A program made the position numbers and the translations under genes. A stretch of DNA of 64,000 bases from Hondaea fermentalgiana. Its lineage: Eukaryota; Sar; Bigyra; Thraustochytrida; Thraustochytriidae. Where the stretch lies: NCBI GenBank assembly GCA_014084085.1, contig NPFB01000029.1, positions 193,714 to 257,713 on the forward strand. The letters are read 5' to 3'. Positions 19,683 to 31,557 of the stretch are shown here, one piece after another. A model generated the notes under the pieces. The model was not told the DNA's origin and searched no databases. It saw only the letters and a program-made list of their open reading frames with translations. Positions within the stretch are counted from its first letter, which is position 1; each line of letters begins with the position of its first letter.

Positions 19683-22600
19683 CTTTGCCGGGGGGCAGCT
19701 GGCGCCGGAGGGGCGCGAGTCAGAGAGGGGGAGAGCAGGGAGCGAGGAGGGGCGGAGGAGGGCGGCCGCGCACCCTGCCCTCCCGTGGTGGAGAAGGGCG
19801 AAGAAGGGAAGGGAAGGGAAGGGATTGGATGGGATGGGGTCATTGGCGGGAAGCTTTGAGAGGGAGAGGATGCTGCATGACGATGGAGAATGGGTGACGA
19901 TGATTTGGGAGATGGAGTGACTAGCCTAGATCTTTCTTTGTGAGATGTTGCGAAGAGAACCTGTGCGCTCAAGAATGTGCTTTGCATGGACGAAGATCTC
20001 GAGTCGAAGTAAGAATCTGATGGTAAAGATCCAGCGGGTTACAAGAGACTTCTTCTTGCGACGGCTATGCACTTCACTTGCGTACTATGCGTCTATTGAT
20101 GGTCGGTTTTCTGCCTTCCCTATCCTCCTGAGCCAGAAAGCGCAGCAGACCGAAATGCTGTGCATGAAAGCATTTGAGTGCAGTGCGTGCTCCCTCGCAA
20201 ATCGAGCAGGAAGAGTGTTCGCACGAAGGGATAGATGTGCGATGAGAGAACTTGGTCTGTTGCGAATGGAAAATTACAGCGGCCTTGCATACTGCAGCTA
20301 GCATTTAATGTGGAAAAAGAGGTATTATAATGTCCCAACGCTCAGAATCAAACCTTGACGATCTTTGCAGCTTTTGAGGGACAAGGTCGAACAAGGGAGA
20401 AAATGCGAGATGAACGCATTGTTCGGCAAATGCCTCGCCATGTACGCCCTTGTGCTCATCTCCACTTGTATGACTTCACCACGGACAAGAAGCTTGCTTG
20501 GACACAGAAGGTGACGTTTCTCAGAAGAGTCATCAAAAGCAATGCCTAAACTTCCCATTTTCAGCCACGAGATGCAGTTTCTGTGACAGAAAAGCATTCG
20601 CTATTCCGAAGACGTAGATTACGTCCCTATTCCAAACGTTTGCGAACATGATGAAAGACAATTTTTTTGTTGCCAATTTTCATTTGTATCGCCAGGGTTG
20701 CAATGGCAAACTTCTCGGTCTCCGGAGAAGAATTCTTGACGAGAAATGTAGCGACGTCACGTATTGGCTCTCCGTCAAAGAATGCCCTGCCCCTTCCTGA
20801 AGCTCTTCGGCAAACGAGATCGACGAACTACATTGTGAAGGGCATCGTCGATTATATCTGGTCAGAACAATCTTTGCAGATTTCGAGCCCACGGCATTTG
20901 GCGCCAGCGAGCTACGAGACTGCGATTGTTCTTGAAGAGTTGCACTTTGCCATATTGCGAGAAACCGCTGCTCTGTGATCAAGATCCAAACAAAGTGTCG
21001 CTCGAGGCGCGCGCAATGTGCTTTGTCCTCAATGTTCCCTTTCCGTCAACGGAGGATGCCTTGGTTGCTCAAAAAAGGGGACGACGCCCTGAAAAGTTTC
21101 GGAAAAGCACTGGCCGGGACATGAGTCAAGCCCGATTGAAGCTTACGCTGTTAGTGAACAAGGGCTTACGGGCTCACTGTAAAACAGCATTCGCCTTGCC
21201 AGCCAAGAGGTTGCTTGGGAGTGAATGTGCACTTTGCGTCCTAGGTATAACCAACAACCGGAAACGAAATCGAGGTACTTTCGGTGCTTGCGATGTCAAC
21301 ATCAAGTCTTGAGTAGCGGAAGGTGCGTTGAGCTTTGTTCCATGCGAGCACATTCCAACGATTTGCAATGGGAACAGCCCACTCGGCTCGAGGTGTTGTG
21401 CACGCTTCCCGAGCAAAAAGATGCAAACAGAAACGCTCCCTACTTCCCCTTCCCCCCTCCCTCCCTCCCTCACTCACCCACCCACTCACTCACTTGCTGT
21501 CACTTATTATTTTTTAATTTCTAACGCCTTGTTCTCTCCATCCGACCGGCCCCAACCCTATACATAGCAACATGCAACTAGCAGTTGCGTGTCTAACGTC
21601 AGCGCGTTACGTCTGCGCTCTTGCAGCAGCCTGCACTACTGCTATCGACATGCGAGCGGGGAAGGCTTGCTTCCCCCGATCGCGAACAATCGCGCCGCCA
21701 GCCTCGTGCTGGTCTCGCCGACGAGCTCTGCCGTCGCGTTACGTCTGCGCGTGCAGCTGGCGAGCCCAATCGCCGTTCAAGCTCAAGCTCAAGCTCAGTA
21801 GCCCGAGGTCGGCGCGGCACGGCACGGCGGTGGCGGGTCGCCCCTAGAGGAAGGTCTCTCCGTGGGTGCCCGCCTGTCACCGCAGAAGGGGACCATCCGC
21901 CTTGAAAATCCCCGTCGCCTACCGTAACCAACAAAACCTTCCTCTCCTTCCTCCTGGCTGGCGGATTGGGTCCCAAAGAAGTTGCTTTCTTTCTTTCCGT
22001 GCCTCCCGGCGGCGAAGCGAGGCGAGGGAAGGAAAGACAAGTTCTTCGTCTGCCATGCTGCAGCTTTCCCGCTTTTCTTTTCCCCTTATTTCTCTCGGTT
22101 TTCTTTCTTTCTATTTTTTCTTTGTTTTTTTGTTTTTTCTGATTTTCTTTTCCTTTCTTTTGCTGGGCAGGCCAACTCGATTTCTCCAAAAGACGCGCGC
22201 GACTTCCATGTTCGACATGTGCTCCCGCTGCGGGCGTGGTACTGGAAGACGGACGGCGTCGTCTGACGGTCTCGCTGCGCGCGCGCCCGACCCGGCAGCG
22301 CAAGTTGAGAGAAAGGCCCCAGTCGGCACGGCACGATCGGCGCTGTCTGCGGCCGCCGCTGTCTGCGGCTGCCACAGGTGCTGGACAGGATCGTCAGGCG
22401 TGTCAGCCTATGGCCGGCCAACAGGCAGGTGACAAGCCGTCGGCGAGGCCGTCAGGGACGCCGGTATGCAAGCAGAGAAGCGCGCGCGAGCGGTGACGTT
22501 TCTTCTTCTTTTTCCCCCAATATGATCTTTTCTTCTTCCCCTTTTCGAGTTCCCATTTTCCCCAGAACGACTGTGGTGGCGTGTGGTTTTGTGTGGCGTT

Positions 22601-23200
22601 GGAAAGATGACCCTTTATTGTTTTTCTTTCTTTTTTCTTTCTTTCTCTCCCTTTTTTTTTTCTTTTCTCTGCTCCTTCCCTTCCTCCCCTCCCTTCCTTC
22701 CCTCCGTGCTCGTCGCTCTCGCCGCTTTCGCCTTCGCCCAATGCGCCCTTCTCGCGTAGCGCCCTTGTCGCCGCGTCGCCTCGCCTCATCTCGCCTCTGC
22801 AGGCCCTCGCCCGCCCGCGCCAGGTAGCCAGCCACAGCGAGCGGCTCTGCAGCCACGGCAGCTGCAGCCAGGTGCAGTTGCGTCGATCGATCTTTTCTCC
22901 CCTGCAGCCAGCACGGACCCTCGGAGGCACGGAGCTCGCGTCACCCGCGCTTCAAGTTGCCGCGCCGAGCCCGCGAGTCGAGGCGACTCGACCCGACTCC
23001 AGGCGACGCGACGCGATGCGAGTCGACGCGAGGACCGAGAGAGCGCCGCGGCTCGTCGCCTGTCGCCACGGGCAGCACAGGGCAGCACAGCGCGGATGGC
23101 TGGCCTGCACAATCTGGTGAGGCGAAGCGAACAGAGAAATGAAGAAATAAATTGATCATCGCGGGCGCCTGTCGGTCGCCTGGTCGCTGTCGCTCTTTCT

Positions 23201-23226
23201 CTCTTTCGATCGATGGATCGAAAGAG
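23201..23226. repeat. Perfect 11-bp inverted repeat with 4-nt loop
   Basis: CTCTTTCGATC (23201-23211), loop GATG, then GATCGAAAGAG (23216-23226). This can form a stable hairpin or act as a palindromic binding site. No associated gene is evident. Confidence 0.85.
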
Positions 23227-26009
23227 CGATCGTGCCCTCCTTCGTTCCTTCGTTCGTTTGCGTCTCCCGCGAGCGCGCAGTGCAGCGGCAGGCTCCTGCA
23301 TCGGGGCCCGGCGGGCTGTGCCTGCTGGGTCACGAGATTGGCCAGATGGAACGAAGGCCGGGAAGGTTCAACTTGCCAGGCACCTGCCATGCAACAGAAG
23401 CAGCTGCAGCTGCAGCTGCCAGCAGCAGGCTGCAGCAGCCATGGCAGGCAGCAATGGCAGTGCAGCTCGCGCCCGCACGCTGCAGCTGCCGCCTTGCAAG
23501 AGGCAGAAGCCGTAGGGTCTGTCCCGACCGCGCCGCGCTGGCCGCACTCCCGTGCCCCGAACCAGGAAAGAGCGGCACGGCTGCGGCGGCGGCCGGACCA
23601 AGTCGGCCGGGGGATTCGAAGAGGGGGGCTGAAATTGCCAAAGCGAGGCGGGCGGGGCAGGCAGGCAGGCAAGCAGGCAGACCGACAGAAGCCAGGCTTG
23701 GGTGACGCCAGACGCGCGAAACGGACGGCCGTCACTGTCGATGGCTGGCTGGCAGGCTGGCGTAACACAGCACGGCATGCATGGCTGGGGCGGATAGACG
23801 GCGAGTATGCTGCTGGTTGCCTGACTCGCGGCACGGCTGATGGCTGCAAGAATAAAAAGGAAAGAAAGGAAAGCAGACTTTACGGGACCGTTTCGTCTTC
23901 ATCCAGTTACTTGGCAGCTGTCAGATGAGTGTGATGAAAGCTGAAGTGAACGGCATTCTAACGCTGGTTTGCATACAATCATGGCTATGGCCCGGTGGAT
24001 GACCCCGGTCGGCCACGAGTTCCTCGTCAAGTAACGCTCGCTACGTCGTCCGGCGTCCAAGCACCTCGCAAGCACCAACCTCTCGACTGCTCGGTTGCGC
24101 GCTGCAGCGGCCAGCCAGGACAAAAAAAAAAAAAAAAAGAGGAAAAAAAAAGAGGAAGTCAGAGGTTCACTTTCTTGTCGGCAAGCCAACCATGTCATCA
24201 TCTGCAGCTCCGCAGATACGCTCTGATAGCGCGCTCTTGACATACCGTGCCGCTAGCACTAGCAATTGTCCGGGGTTTCGTGCGATGCCCCGGTTAGCTT
24301 TGCTTTGCAACAGCCACGAAGCTAGGCAGCTCATGGCTCGAATATTCTTCTATTTCTATTTTCGTTATTTTTTTCAGAAAATTAAAATCCGGAGAACTTT
24401 TACTATATGACATAGGTGAGGCCTAGCAAGCAAAGAACTCATCACAATTCACAGATGCATCACCGCGTAACCATCGTGCCACCTCCACACGACGCTGCAA
24501 CCTTGAATTTGCCGACGCAAGCAATGGCCTTTAGCGGTTGGATGGGGAGAGAGAGGCGCCGCGCCACCGCTCGTGATCGCAGCCGCTTCCACAGGCCGGC
24601 GGTCAGGCTGGTAGACGAACAAGCAGTGCAGGTAGCACGAAAGAGGCCTTTCCAAAGAAGAAGGAGTTAGATCGTGATAAGGAAGAAGAGGGAAAAGGAA
24701 GAACTTGAAATACGGCAGTAGCGATGGCAGAAGCGGCGAAGAGACTCGCCACGTTTGCGGCGGCCGTTCATTCCAATCAACCACGAGATGTCTCCTCAGC
24801 CGACCTTGCTTTGTTGGGTGCTGCATCGTGGTTGCGAGCCATTGGTGCAGTCTCGACGCCACCGCCGAGACTTGATCTAAGACTAGTGGCCGGTCCGGAC
24901 CAACCAAGCCTTCCGCGTTCAGGGACCAAGGGGCACGATGGCGCGGCACGGCGCGACGTGTCAGGAAAATGAAAAGAGCGACAACGTCATTGGCTTCGCT
25001 GCGCAAGCCAGCAAGAAAGCCTTTACGCTAGAGTGCAAGCAAGCAAACAAACAAATAAAAGAGCTAAGAGCCATAATTTTCCAATGACACCTGCAGTAGC
25101 GGCTGCGGCGCACAGCGCAGCCGCGGATTTTGTTTACAGCGCAGTGGTGCGTGAGTTTTCGGTCCTCCGAGCCGTCGTCTCCTTGATTTGTGGTGGTTTC
25201 TCTTGGAGCCCTCGCCTTCCATCGCTTGCGAGCTCGCTTCCTCCGCATGGTCGCGGCGTCCGCGCAGCAGCTGCAGACGCAGACGCAGAGCTGCCAAGGA
25301 GCCACGGGTGGAGCGTCGGGAGCAGCGGATGGACGGAGCGGGTGGAAGCGAGGGCCCCGGCGAGAGAAAGGACTCCTCCCTCCCTCCCTCCCTCTGCTGC
25401 GCGCAAGAATCAGCGGCCGCAACTCGCAACAGCAACCATCGCTTGCAGCTGCAGCTGCAGCTTGCAAGCACGAATGGATGATGAGCGAGAATACGACGCG
25501 GCAGCGAGCTGATGGATGATCCGGCGCACCGACTGACGAAAGCAAGCCTCGACCAGCACCAGATGGGCTGCTGCCATGTCTGGTTCGAGCTTGGAAATTC
25601 GCGCGAGCGAGCGAGCGAGCGAGCGAGCTAGCGAGCGTCTTGTCTCGAGGAACTTGCAAGCAACGAAGAAAACACACGCCTCGCCTTGCTTCGCCTCGCC
25701 TCGGCTTGAGCCAGCCGTGCCGCGCGCTGCCAGCGCGCAGGCGCAGGCAAACAAGCGCAAGCGAGAGCACGCACGCCGCACGCACGCACGCTCGCACGCG
25801 CATGCACGGCCGCGCCAGCGCAGGGCGATGAGAGGAGAGAGTGCGCGCTTGCTCTCATCGCGTGCCTCGGCGCGGGCGCACGGTGCACTCACATCCGGCC
25901 CTGCATGCAGGCGCCCCGGCATCGGCCAGTCTTCGCGGCCCCGGCAGCGGCCCGCCCCCACAGCCCCATCCCAGCGGCCCGCAGCGGCGCCTCCGTCCGT
26001 GACGGCGCG

Positions 26010-26109
26010 NNNNNNNNNNNNNNNNNNNNNNNNNNNNNNNNNNNNNNNNNNNNNNNNNNNNNNNNNNNNNNNNNNNNNNNNNNNNNNNNNNNNNNNNNNN
26101 NNNNNNNNN
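26010..26109. other. Assembly gap (100 N)
   Basis: Exactly 100 N between GC-rich flanks. True length unknown. Confidence 0.99.
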
Positions 26110-26638
26110 ATCGGGGGGTGGGGTGGTCGGGCCCGGACGCCCTCGCTGGGCGCAAGGTGCGAGCGAGCGAAGGTGCGAGCGAGCGAGACCGACGGACTGC
26201 GTCGGGCGGCGTCCAGACAGAAGAAAAGCGCATGCGCTGCGATGCGATGCGATGCGATGGCGATGATGCGATGGCGATGGCGATGGCGAAGCGAAGCGGG
26301 GCGGAGCGACGCGACGTAGTGCGCCTTGAAGGTGAGCGCTGGCAGGCAGGAGAAAAAGGCTGGGCGAGGGAAAAAAAGGGGGAGGACCAGAAAGGCCAGC
26401 TGTGGGAATAACGTGGGAACTCTGTGGCACGCACCCGCGGAAAGCAGCGTCGCGTCGCCGCTGGTAGGCCCGCAGTCGTGAGGAGGCGCCCACATTTATA
26501 GCTGATGCGGGACTCGACGAAAAGGTATGTACCTAGCCACACTCCTATGCGCTAGCGCGGGGTAGCGCACTCTTAGGCTGCAGCCGGGCAAGTCTCGCTC
26601 AAGCATGTGTGGGAAACAAAACTTTTCAGATCCCGTAA

Positions 26639-26694
26639 AGAAAGAATGAAAGAATGAAAGAATGAAAGAATGAAAGAATGAAAGAAAGAAAGAA
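26639..26694 (+). repeat. AAAGAATG tandem repeat grading into (AAAG)n
   Basis: About five copies of an 8-bp unit AAAGAATG followed by AAAG units, giving a 56-bp purine-rich strand. Confidence 0.9.
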
Positions 26695-27535
26695 GTTGCA
26701 GGCCTACCTGGGAAGGGCGAGAGAGTTAAAAAAAATGATGCACCATCCAGCAGCAGACAGACACCGTGGCGGCGGCGTGTCGGCGAGTGGCGCGGCCGCT
26801 TTGCGCGAGTTCGCGCGGCGCGGCGCAAGTGGGGAGTGCGCGGCGGCAAGTGGGGCAAGCGTCGGCGCGCGCGGCGGCGCGCGGCGCGTGCGCGCGGGGG
26901 CGGCGCGACTACAAGTCGAGGTGCGCGCGCGCGGCGGCTCGTAGCCGCCACAGAAGGGGCGCGCCAAGTGGAAGCGAGAGCCGACGGCAGGAAGGCCGAC
27001 AAGGAAGGCGCGGCGCCAGCAAAAACTCTTCTGCGGCCCGGGCAGCCAGCCAGCCAGCCAGCCAGCGGCGAGCGAGCGAGCGCGCGACCAGAGGCGGCGC
27101 AGAGGAGGGGCCGCGAGGAGAAGGCCGCGGCGCGAGCGCGGCCCGGCGGCCGGAGCGCGCGGCGCCGGGGCGGAGGCGGAGAGCGCGGCCGGACGGCCCG
27201 GGGCAGGAGCGAGCGAAGGCCTGCGGAAGCCGGGCGAGGCGAGCTTGCTTGCGTGCGTGCGTGCGTGCGTGCGGGCGTGCGGGCGTGCTTGGCCTGCCAG
27301 CTCGGAAGGAAGGGCGTGGAGCCTGCCTGCTTGCCTGCGTGCCTGCCTGCCTGACTGTTTGTCTGTCGCGGAGAAGCAAAGTCCGGTCGAGCGAGAGAGC
27401 GGGAGGGCGAGACGGCCTGCTGCCTGCCTGCCTGCGTGCGTGCGTGCGTGAGTCCGGTTTATCTGTGGCTGTTTTCTGCCCGAACAACCGAGCGATCTCC
27501 CCGCCAGGCGAGCAGACTGGTGACCCTTCGCTAAC

Positions 27536-27544
27536 ACCCTAACC
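27536..27544 (+). promoter_or_regulatory. Telo-box-like ACCCTAACC
   Basis: ACCCTAACC lies about 222 bp upstream of the start codon at 27766. That distance and sequence resemble the telo-box upstream of eL43. Role inferred only. Confidence 0.3.
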
Positions 27545-27765
27545 TTTCTCCACGACCACCCCACCCCTTTTCTCCTTTCGCAGCGGCGCGAGCGAGCGCG
27601 CGAGGGAGACTCAAGGGCCACGTAGCGAAGGCGCAACGAGCACGGACGCAGTTGTCTTGTTCGCCGAGAGAACCACCACCACCGTCACCACCCACGACAT
27701 CGACAACAACCGTCGTCGCAGGAGGGAAAAAAAAGAAAAAGAACAAGAGTAAATAACAGCACGGC

Positions 27766-29658
27766 ATGCAGCAGGACCAGGAACCCGACGCTGCGCTCAT
27801 GCTGCACCTGCAGCAGCAGCACAACCAACTCCAACACGGCATGCCCCCCTTCCCCCAAGCCGTCGCCGGCATGGGCCAGGGTGGACACGGCAACGTGGAC
27901 CTGAGCACATTTCAGCAACTCAGTGCCCACCAGCACAACCAACAGCACCAGCAACGGCAGCACCAGCAGCACCAGCACCAGCAGCACCAGCAGCAAAAGG
28001 ACGCTAGCGACAGCAGCAAGATCAATGCCGACTCCAACGGTAGCACGCCGCAGCCCAAGAAACGAAACAGCAAGCGAAAGACCGTGTCCAGCGGCCGCAC
28101 GACCGTGTACGTGTCCCAGGATTCGTCCCGCAAGCGCGATACTACCCTCGGCGAAGGCGACAAAATTGCCGTCGTCAAGGGCCGCTTCTCCGATGAAGAG
28201 AAACGAATGCTCTTCCGCCTCATCCGCGAAGACGAAGGACTCTTCCAGTCCTTTCTTCACCAGCGCAAGGAGCGCATGTACGGCACGAAGAGCTGGATGC
28301 ACGAGATCACTCGCCGCTACAACGAGCTCACCACGAACAAGCGCTCGCTCGAAGCCGTCCGGCACCATCTCATGTTCCGCCGCGTACCCGCTCAACCCGG
28401 CAAGCAAAGCACCGATCAAATGTTAGAAGAACACGCCGGCAGCTGTGAGGCGCCCGGCACATGCACTAAGTGCCTCATTTTCCAGCGCGTATGTGTCCAA
28501 ACTGGTATCGCACGCTGTGGACACGTCGAGTGTACTGACTGCAAGCCCGACCTTCCCCACGTTGACCACTTTGTCGTCCTTAGCCCCGAGGATGCCCCCA
28601 AGCGCATGCAGCGTCAGTCCAACACTCACAACCCCGCGGCCATGCAGGGTGGACACCACCGCGGATCGGCCGCAGCCGCCGCGGCAGCCAACGGTCTCTT
28701 CCGCCACGGCGACCCCAACTCTGCCGCCACGCGCCACCTTCTCCAGCAAGCTGGGTTCATGAACGGTGTTCACGGCTTTGACGCCCACGAGAACTCAAGC
28801 GACTCCACCGTGCCCGTCGACCCCAACGCTGCTGCCCACATGGGCTCTGGGGAGGACGCCTTTGGCCTCAGTTCGAACCCGTACAACCGTCAGCAAAAGG
28901 GACTCAAGCCGTCCGTGCTCCCGCACTACATGCAGGGCTCCGCATCCAACCCCATGTTCAACATGATCCACGGATTCAGTGCAGGCCACCATGCTGCCGC
29001 AGCAGCAGCAGCTGCCGCCAATGGCGGTAGTCAAAAGTTCCTCGGGGCATCGCCCGGATCCTCGCCTTCGCAGCAGCGTCGCTTTGACGCCATGGCTGCG
29101 CTCGAGTCGAGCCACGGTGCGCGCTCGTTTGCGCCCGGTGCCCTCAACAACCTCCTTAGTAGCGAGTCTGTCGCGCTCTCGGACGCTACGCAGAGCACGA
29201 ACTCGACGCCCTCGAACGTCACGCTTCAGGGTCTCGCTGGCTCCGGGTCCGGTGCCGGCAACAAGAAGCGGCGCACCGCTTCGAACGAACAGCGCTCCGG
29301 TGTGCAGCAGCAGCAACAGCAGCAGCAACAACAACAACAGGGCCGCTTCGACTCGAGTGATCTCGCGCAGCAGGGGCTCCGCCATCACCAGCAGCAGTCG
29401 CACCAGCCGGAGCACCAGGACTACTTTCATTATTCCAACTCGAACTTCCAGCAGCACCAGCACCCCCAGCAACATGCCCAGTACCAGGGCGGCTCTCAGG
29501 CCGCCTCGCAGTTCCCCTCGTATCAACAGCAATTTCAGGCCGCAAACCGCAACGCTGCAGGTCATCTCACTCAGGCACCACCTCCTCCGCCACCTGTCTC
29601 GCACCTCCAACGCGCGGGCGCTGGACTGTCCAACGTGCTCGAGTGGCAATCCTCCTAG
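27766..29658 (+). CDS. Poly-Gln protein with SANT/Myb-like segment and Cys-rich motif; putative transcription regulator
   Basis: 630 residues from the ATG at 27766 to TAG. The N-terminal 85 residues are Gln/His-rich. Residues about 140-210 contain GRFSDEEKRMLFRLI, then a tryptophan (KSWMHEITRRYN) and SLEAVRHHLMFRRV. This layout recalls a SANT/Myb-like three-helix domain with a basic third helix. Next, at about 220-265, is a Cys/His cluster (SCEAPGTCTKCLIF...RCGHVECTDC) that could bind zinc. The rest is Ala-, Gln-, His- and Ser-rich, with poly-Ala near nt 28670-28690 and 28990-29020 and poly-Gln near nt 29305-29340, plus a KKRR-like basic patch near nt 29265. Nuclear DNA- or chromatin-binding is plausible but not demonstrated. 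It is preceded by a telo-box-like motif and followed by a 138-bp tandem array. Confidence 0.75.
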   Translation: MQQDQEPDAALMLHLQQQHNQLQHGMPPFPQAVAGMGQGGHGNVDLSTFQQLSAHQHNQQHQQRQHQQHQHQQHQQQKDASDSSKINADSNGSTPQPKKRNSKRKTVSSGRTTVYVSQDSSRKRDTTLGEGDKIAVVKGRFSDEEKRMLFRLIREDEGLFQSFLHQRKERMYGTKSWMHEITRRYNELTTNKRSLEAVRHHLMFRRVPAQPGKQSTDQMLEEHAGSCEAPGTCTKCLIFQRVCVQTGIARCGHVECTDCKPDLPHVDHFVVLSPEDAPKRMQRQSNTHNPAAMQGGHHRGSAAAAAAANGLFRHGDPNSAATRHLLQQAGFMNGVHGFDAHENSSDSTVPVDPNAAAHMGSGEDAFGLSSNPYNRQQKGLKPSVLPHYMQGSASNPMFNMIHGFSAGHHAAAAAAAAANGGSQKFLGASPGSSPSQQRRFDAMAALESSHGARSFAPGALNNLLSSESVALSDATQSTNSTPSNVTLQGLAGSGSGAGNKKRRTASNEQRSGVQQQQQQQQQQQQGRFDSSDLAQQGLRHHQQQSHQPEHQDYFHYSNSNFQQHQHPQQHAQYQGGSQAASQFPSYQQQFQAANRNAAGHLTQAPPPPPPVSHLQRAGAGLSNVLEWQSS

Positions 29659-31557
29659 CTGGATTTCTGAGTTTTGCTATACTGCCCTCTTCCTAGTTTT
29701 TGACGCGCTAGAGCGTTATGTCGATAACTATCATTGCTTTGGACTTGATTCACGAATTTCCTTTCTTTGCTCTTGTGTGTTCACCACGCTCTTGCTTCCT
29801 CCGTCATCGAATCATCCATTCATCACCGTAAGACCTGCTTGCAAAGCGTTGTCTTCACCTTTTGGGGGATTACGCTCTGGACTTGATTCACGAATTTACT
29901 TTCTTTGCTCTTGTGTGTTCACCACGCTCTTGCTTCCTCCGTCATCGAATCATCCATTCATCACCGTAAGACCTGCTTGCAAAGCGTTGTCTTCACCTTT
30001 TGGGGGATTACGCTCTGGACTTGATTCACGAATTTACTTTCTTTGCTCTTGTGTGTTCACCACGCTCTTGCTTCCTCCGTCATCGAATCATCCATTCATC
30101 ACCGTAAGACCTGCTTGCAAAGCGTTGTCTTCACCTTTTGGGGGATTACGCTCTCTCCAAGCTGGAGGAGTGATTCGATGAAATCTTCTTGTGTGGCCAC
30201 GGACACGGACGGAGACATAGTTTACAACTCGATCGTCCATTGACCGGATTCTCTTAATTTGTATAGGACTCTTCGGTGATCGAGTCCGATCTTCATTCTA
30301 GAAAGTTTTTGTCGGCAACGTCCACAATGAGTGTGGCCTTTGACCAACTTTTCAGAAGCATGCACAACGACTAGGCCTACCACCGAAGACAGAGATTTAC
30401 TGCTTGACTCACAACTTTAGAACTAAACGCATAAATTGTTGCGGAGAAAGGTTGACAAATCAAAAAATGGCTCATTGCGGTGCAGATTTCTCACGCGTAC
30501 AACATTGATTGCTGGCAAAGTCAATTTTTTTTTATGAAAATGTGTAACTTACATTCTACCAATGCTTTTTAAAAATACCAGCCACGATGGTCTGAGCTTT
30601 ACGAGACAAGTAAAGTCGGCAAGAGAGACAAGTACATTCGACAATTAAGACAACTTGGGCCCACAAGGGGAACGGCAGTTTCTTGGTGCCAGATTCAACA
30701 CCTTTCACAGAAAAGAATGAACCGTCCCGAAATAGCGGCAAGGCCATTAGCATTCATGAGACTTCAGAGTAAATACAATGCATATAAGTAAGATGACCTG
30801 TTTCAAATTGTGAAAACAGCGCATCGAGTTGCGAAAGATTGACAAAAACGAGTGATCTTGCCTCCTCTCGTTACCAGAGTGGTTATTCTAACGCAAACAT
30901 CGATTCGAAGAGAGTTTTAAAGTTAGTCTTTGCATATTCTTCGCAAAAAAAGTGATCATGCCAAGTAAAGATCAAGAATTTGGCGTTCATCATCGTGATG
31001 GGCATCCTCGATTACACGGTCATGAGTCGGTACACAGCATGTTTGCAACTTTTCACTTTGCAGTCCATCAACCTCCTGCTGGCCCGGGGACAAATCAAGA
31101 GGCAAGAGTCGTCGGCCTCGATCATATCCTCTTTGTAATACTCGATCGATCAAGAAGGAGAAGATTAAATTCGATGGCGCAAAAGAATCGCAGACATGAT
31201 GCTCCTTATTGAATTATGAACAAGCATCTACCTCTCAACAACTAACACGGTGCTCCACGAAGAAAATAACGAGCCTTGAAGTCCACAGGGAAAGTCCCCA
31301 TGCTCGCCATGAGACTTGGCAGGCAGTTTGTGGGGCAGCTCGTTGCAGATCGCTCAAATTGACATCGGGAAAAAAAAGTCTCACAGAACGAGCACGCATG
31401 CCCCTCCAAGGCCCTTTGGGGAAAGCTAGAGCGCGCATGCGCGCGTGCGGTCGACGCCTAGGCACGTTGGCACACGCACAGGTCGCCACAAAGGATCGAA
31501 TACGCTACGATAAATCGGATAAAAGAGAGTGAGCACTAGGTAGTTTGAAGGCGAAAT
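29659..31557. other. Convergent intergenic region, AT-richer
   Basis: 1.9 kb between converging genes. After the 138-bp array (29741-30154) come 1.4 kb of relatively AT-rich DNA with only short frames, none of which I recognise. I see no RNA gene here. Confidence 0.5.
29741..30154 (+). repeat. Three tandem 138-bp repeats downstream of the poly-Gln gene
   Basis: The unit starting GGACTTGATTCACGAATTT begins at 29741, 29879 and 30017 and the third copy ends at about 30154. Copies are nearly identical (the first has TTTCC where the others have TTTAC). The unit is 46 codons long, so one frame stays open through all three copies, but that frame is not joined to the upstream gene, whose stop is at 29658. 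Each copy includes ATCACCGTAAGACC, which resembles a 5' splice donor. It is probably in the 3' UTR or 3' flank. Confidence 0.95.

Larger units (their letters stand above)
19443..27765. other. 8.3-kb gene-poor divergent interval
   Basis: Stretch between the eL43 start (-) and the SANT-like gene (+). Contents: CT-rich tracts (19500-19600, 22060-22160, 22500-22720); a more AT-balanced segment (19900-21500) with only short unconvincing frames; an 11-bp perfect inverted repeat (23201-23226); CAGCTG/CAGC-rich sequence (23395-23470); poly-A (24122-24150); (GCGA)n (about 25602-25637); a 100-N gap (26010-26109); (GCGATG)n (about 26242-26290); an 8-bp AAAGAATG repeat (about 26639-26694); (CAGC)n near 27045; and (TGCG)n near 27248-27275. 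Frames up to 361 codons occur but are Arg/Ala/Pro/Ser-rich mirror frames of GC-rich DNA, some running through the Ns. I cannot support any gene. A gene with several short exons could be hidden here. Confidence 0.5.

Noticed and set aside
22941..23849. Minus-strand frame of 302 codons in the gene-poor interval
   Set aside because: Cys/Ser/Pro/Arg low-complexity translation of CAGC- and GC-rich DNA, with no motif and no conserved feature.
25410..26495. Overlapping long frames crossing the second N gap
   Set aside because: They read through placeholder Ns and simple repeats; not evidence for a gene.
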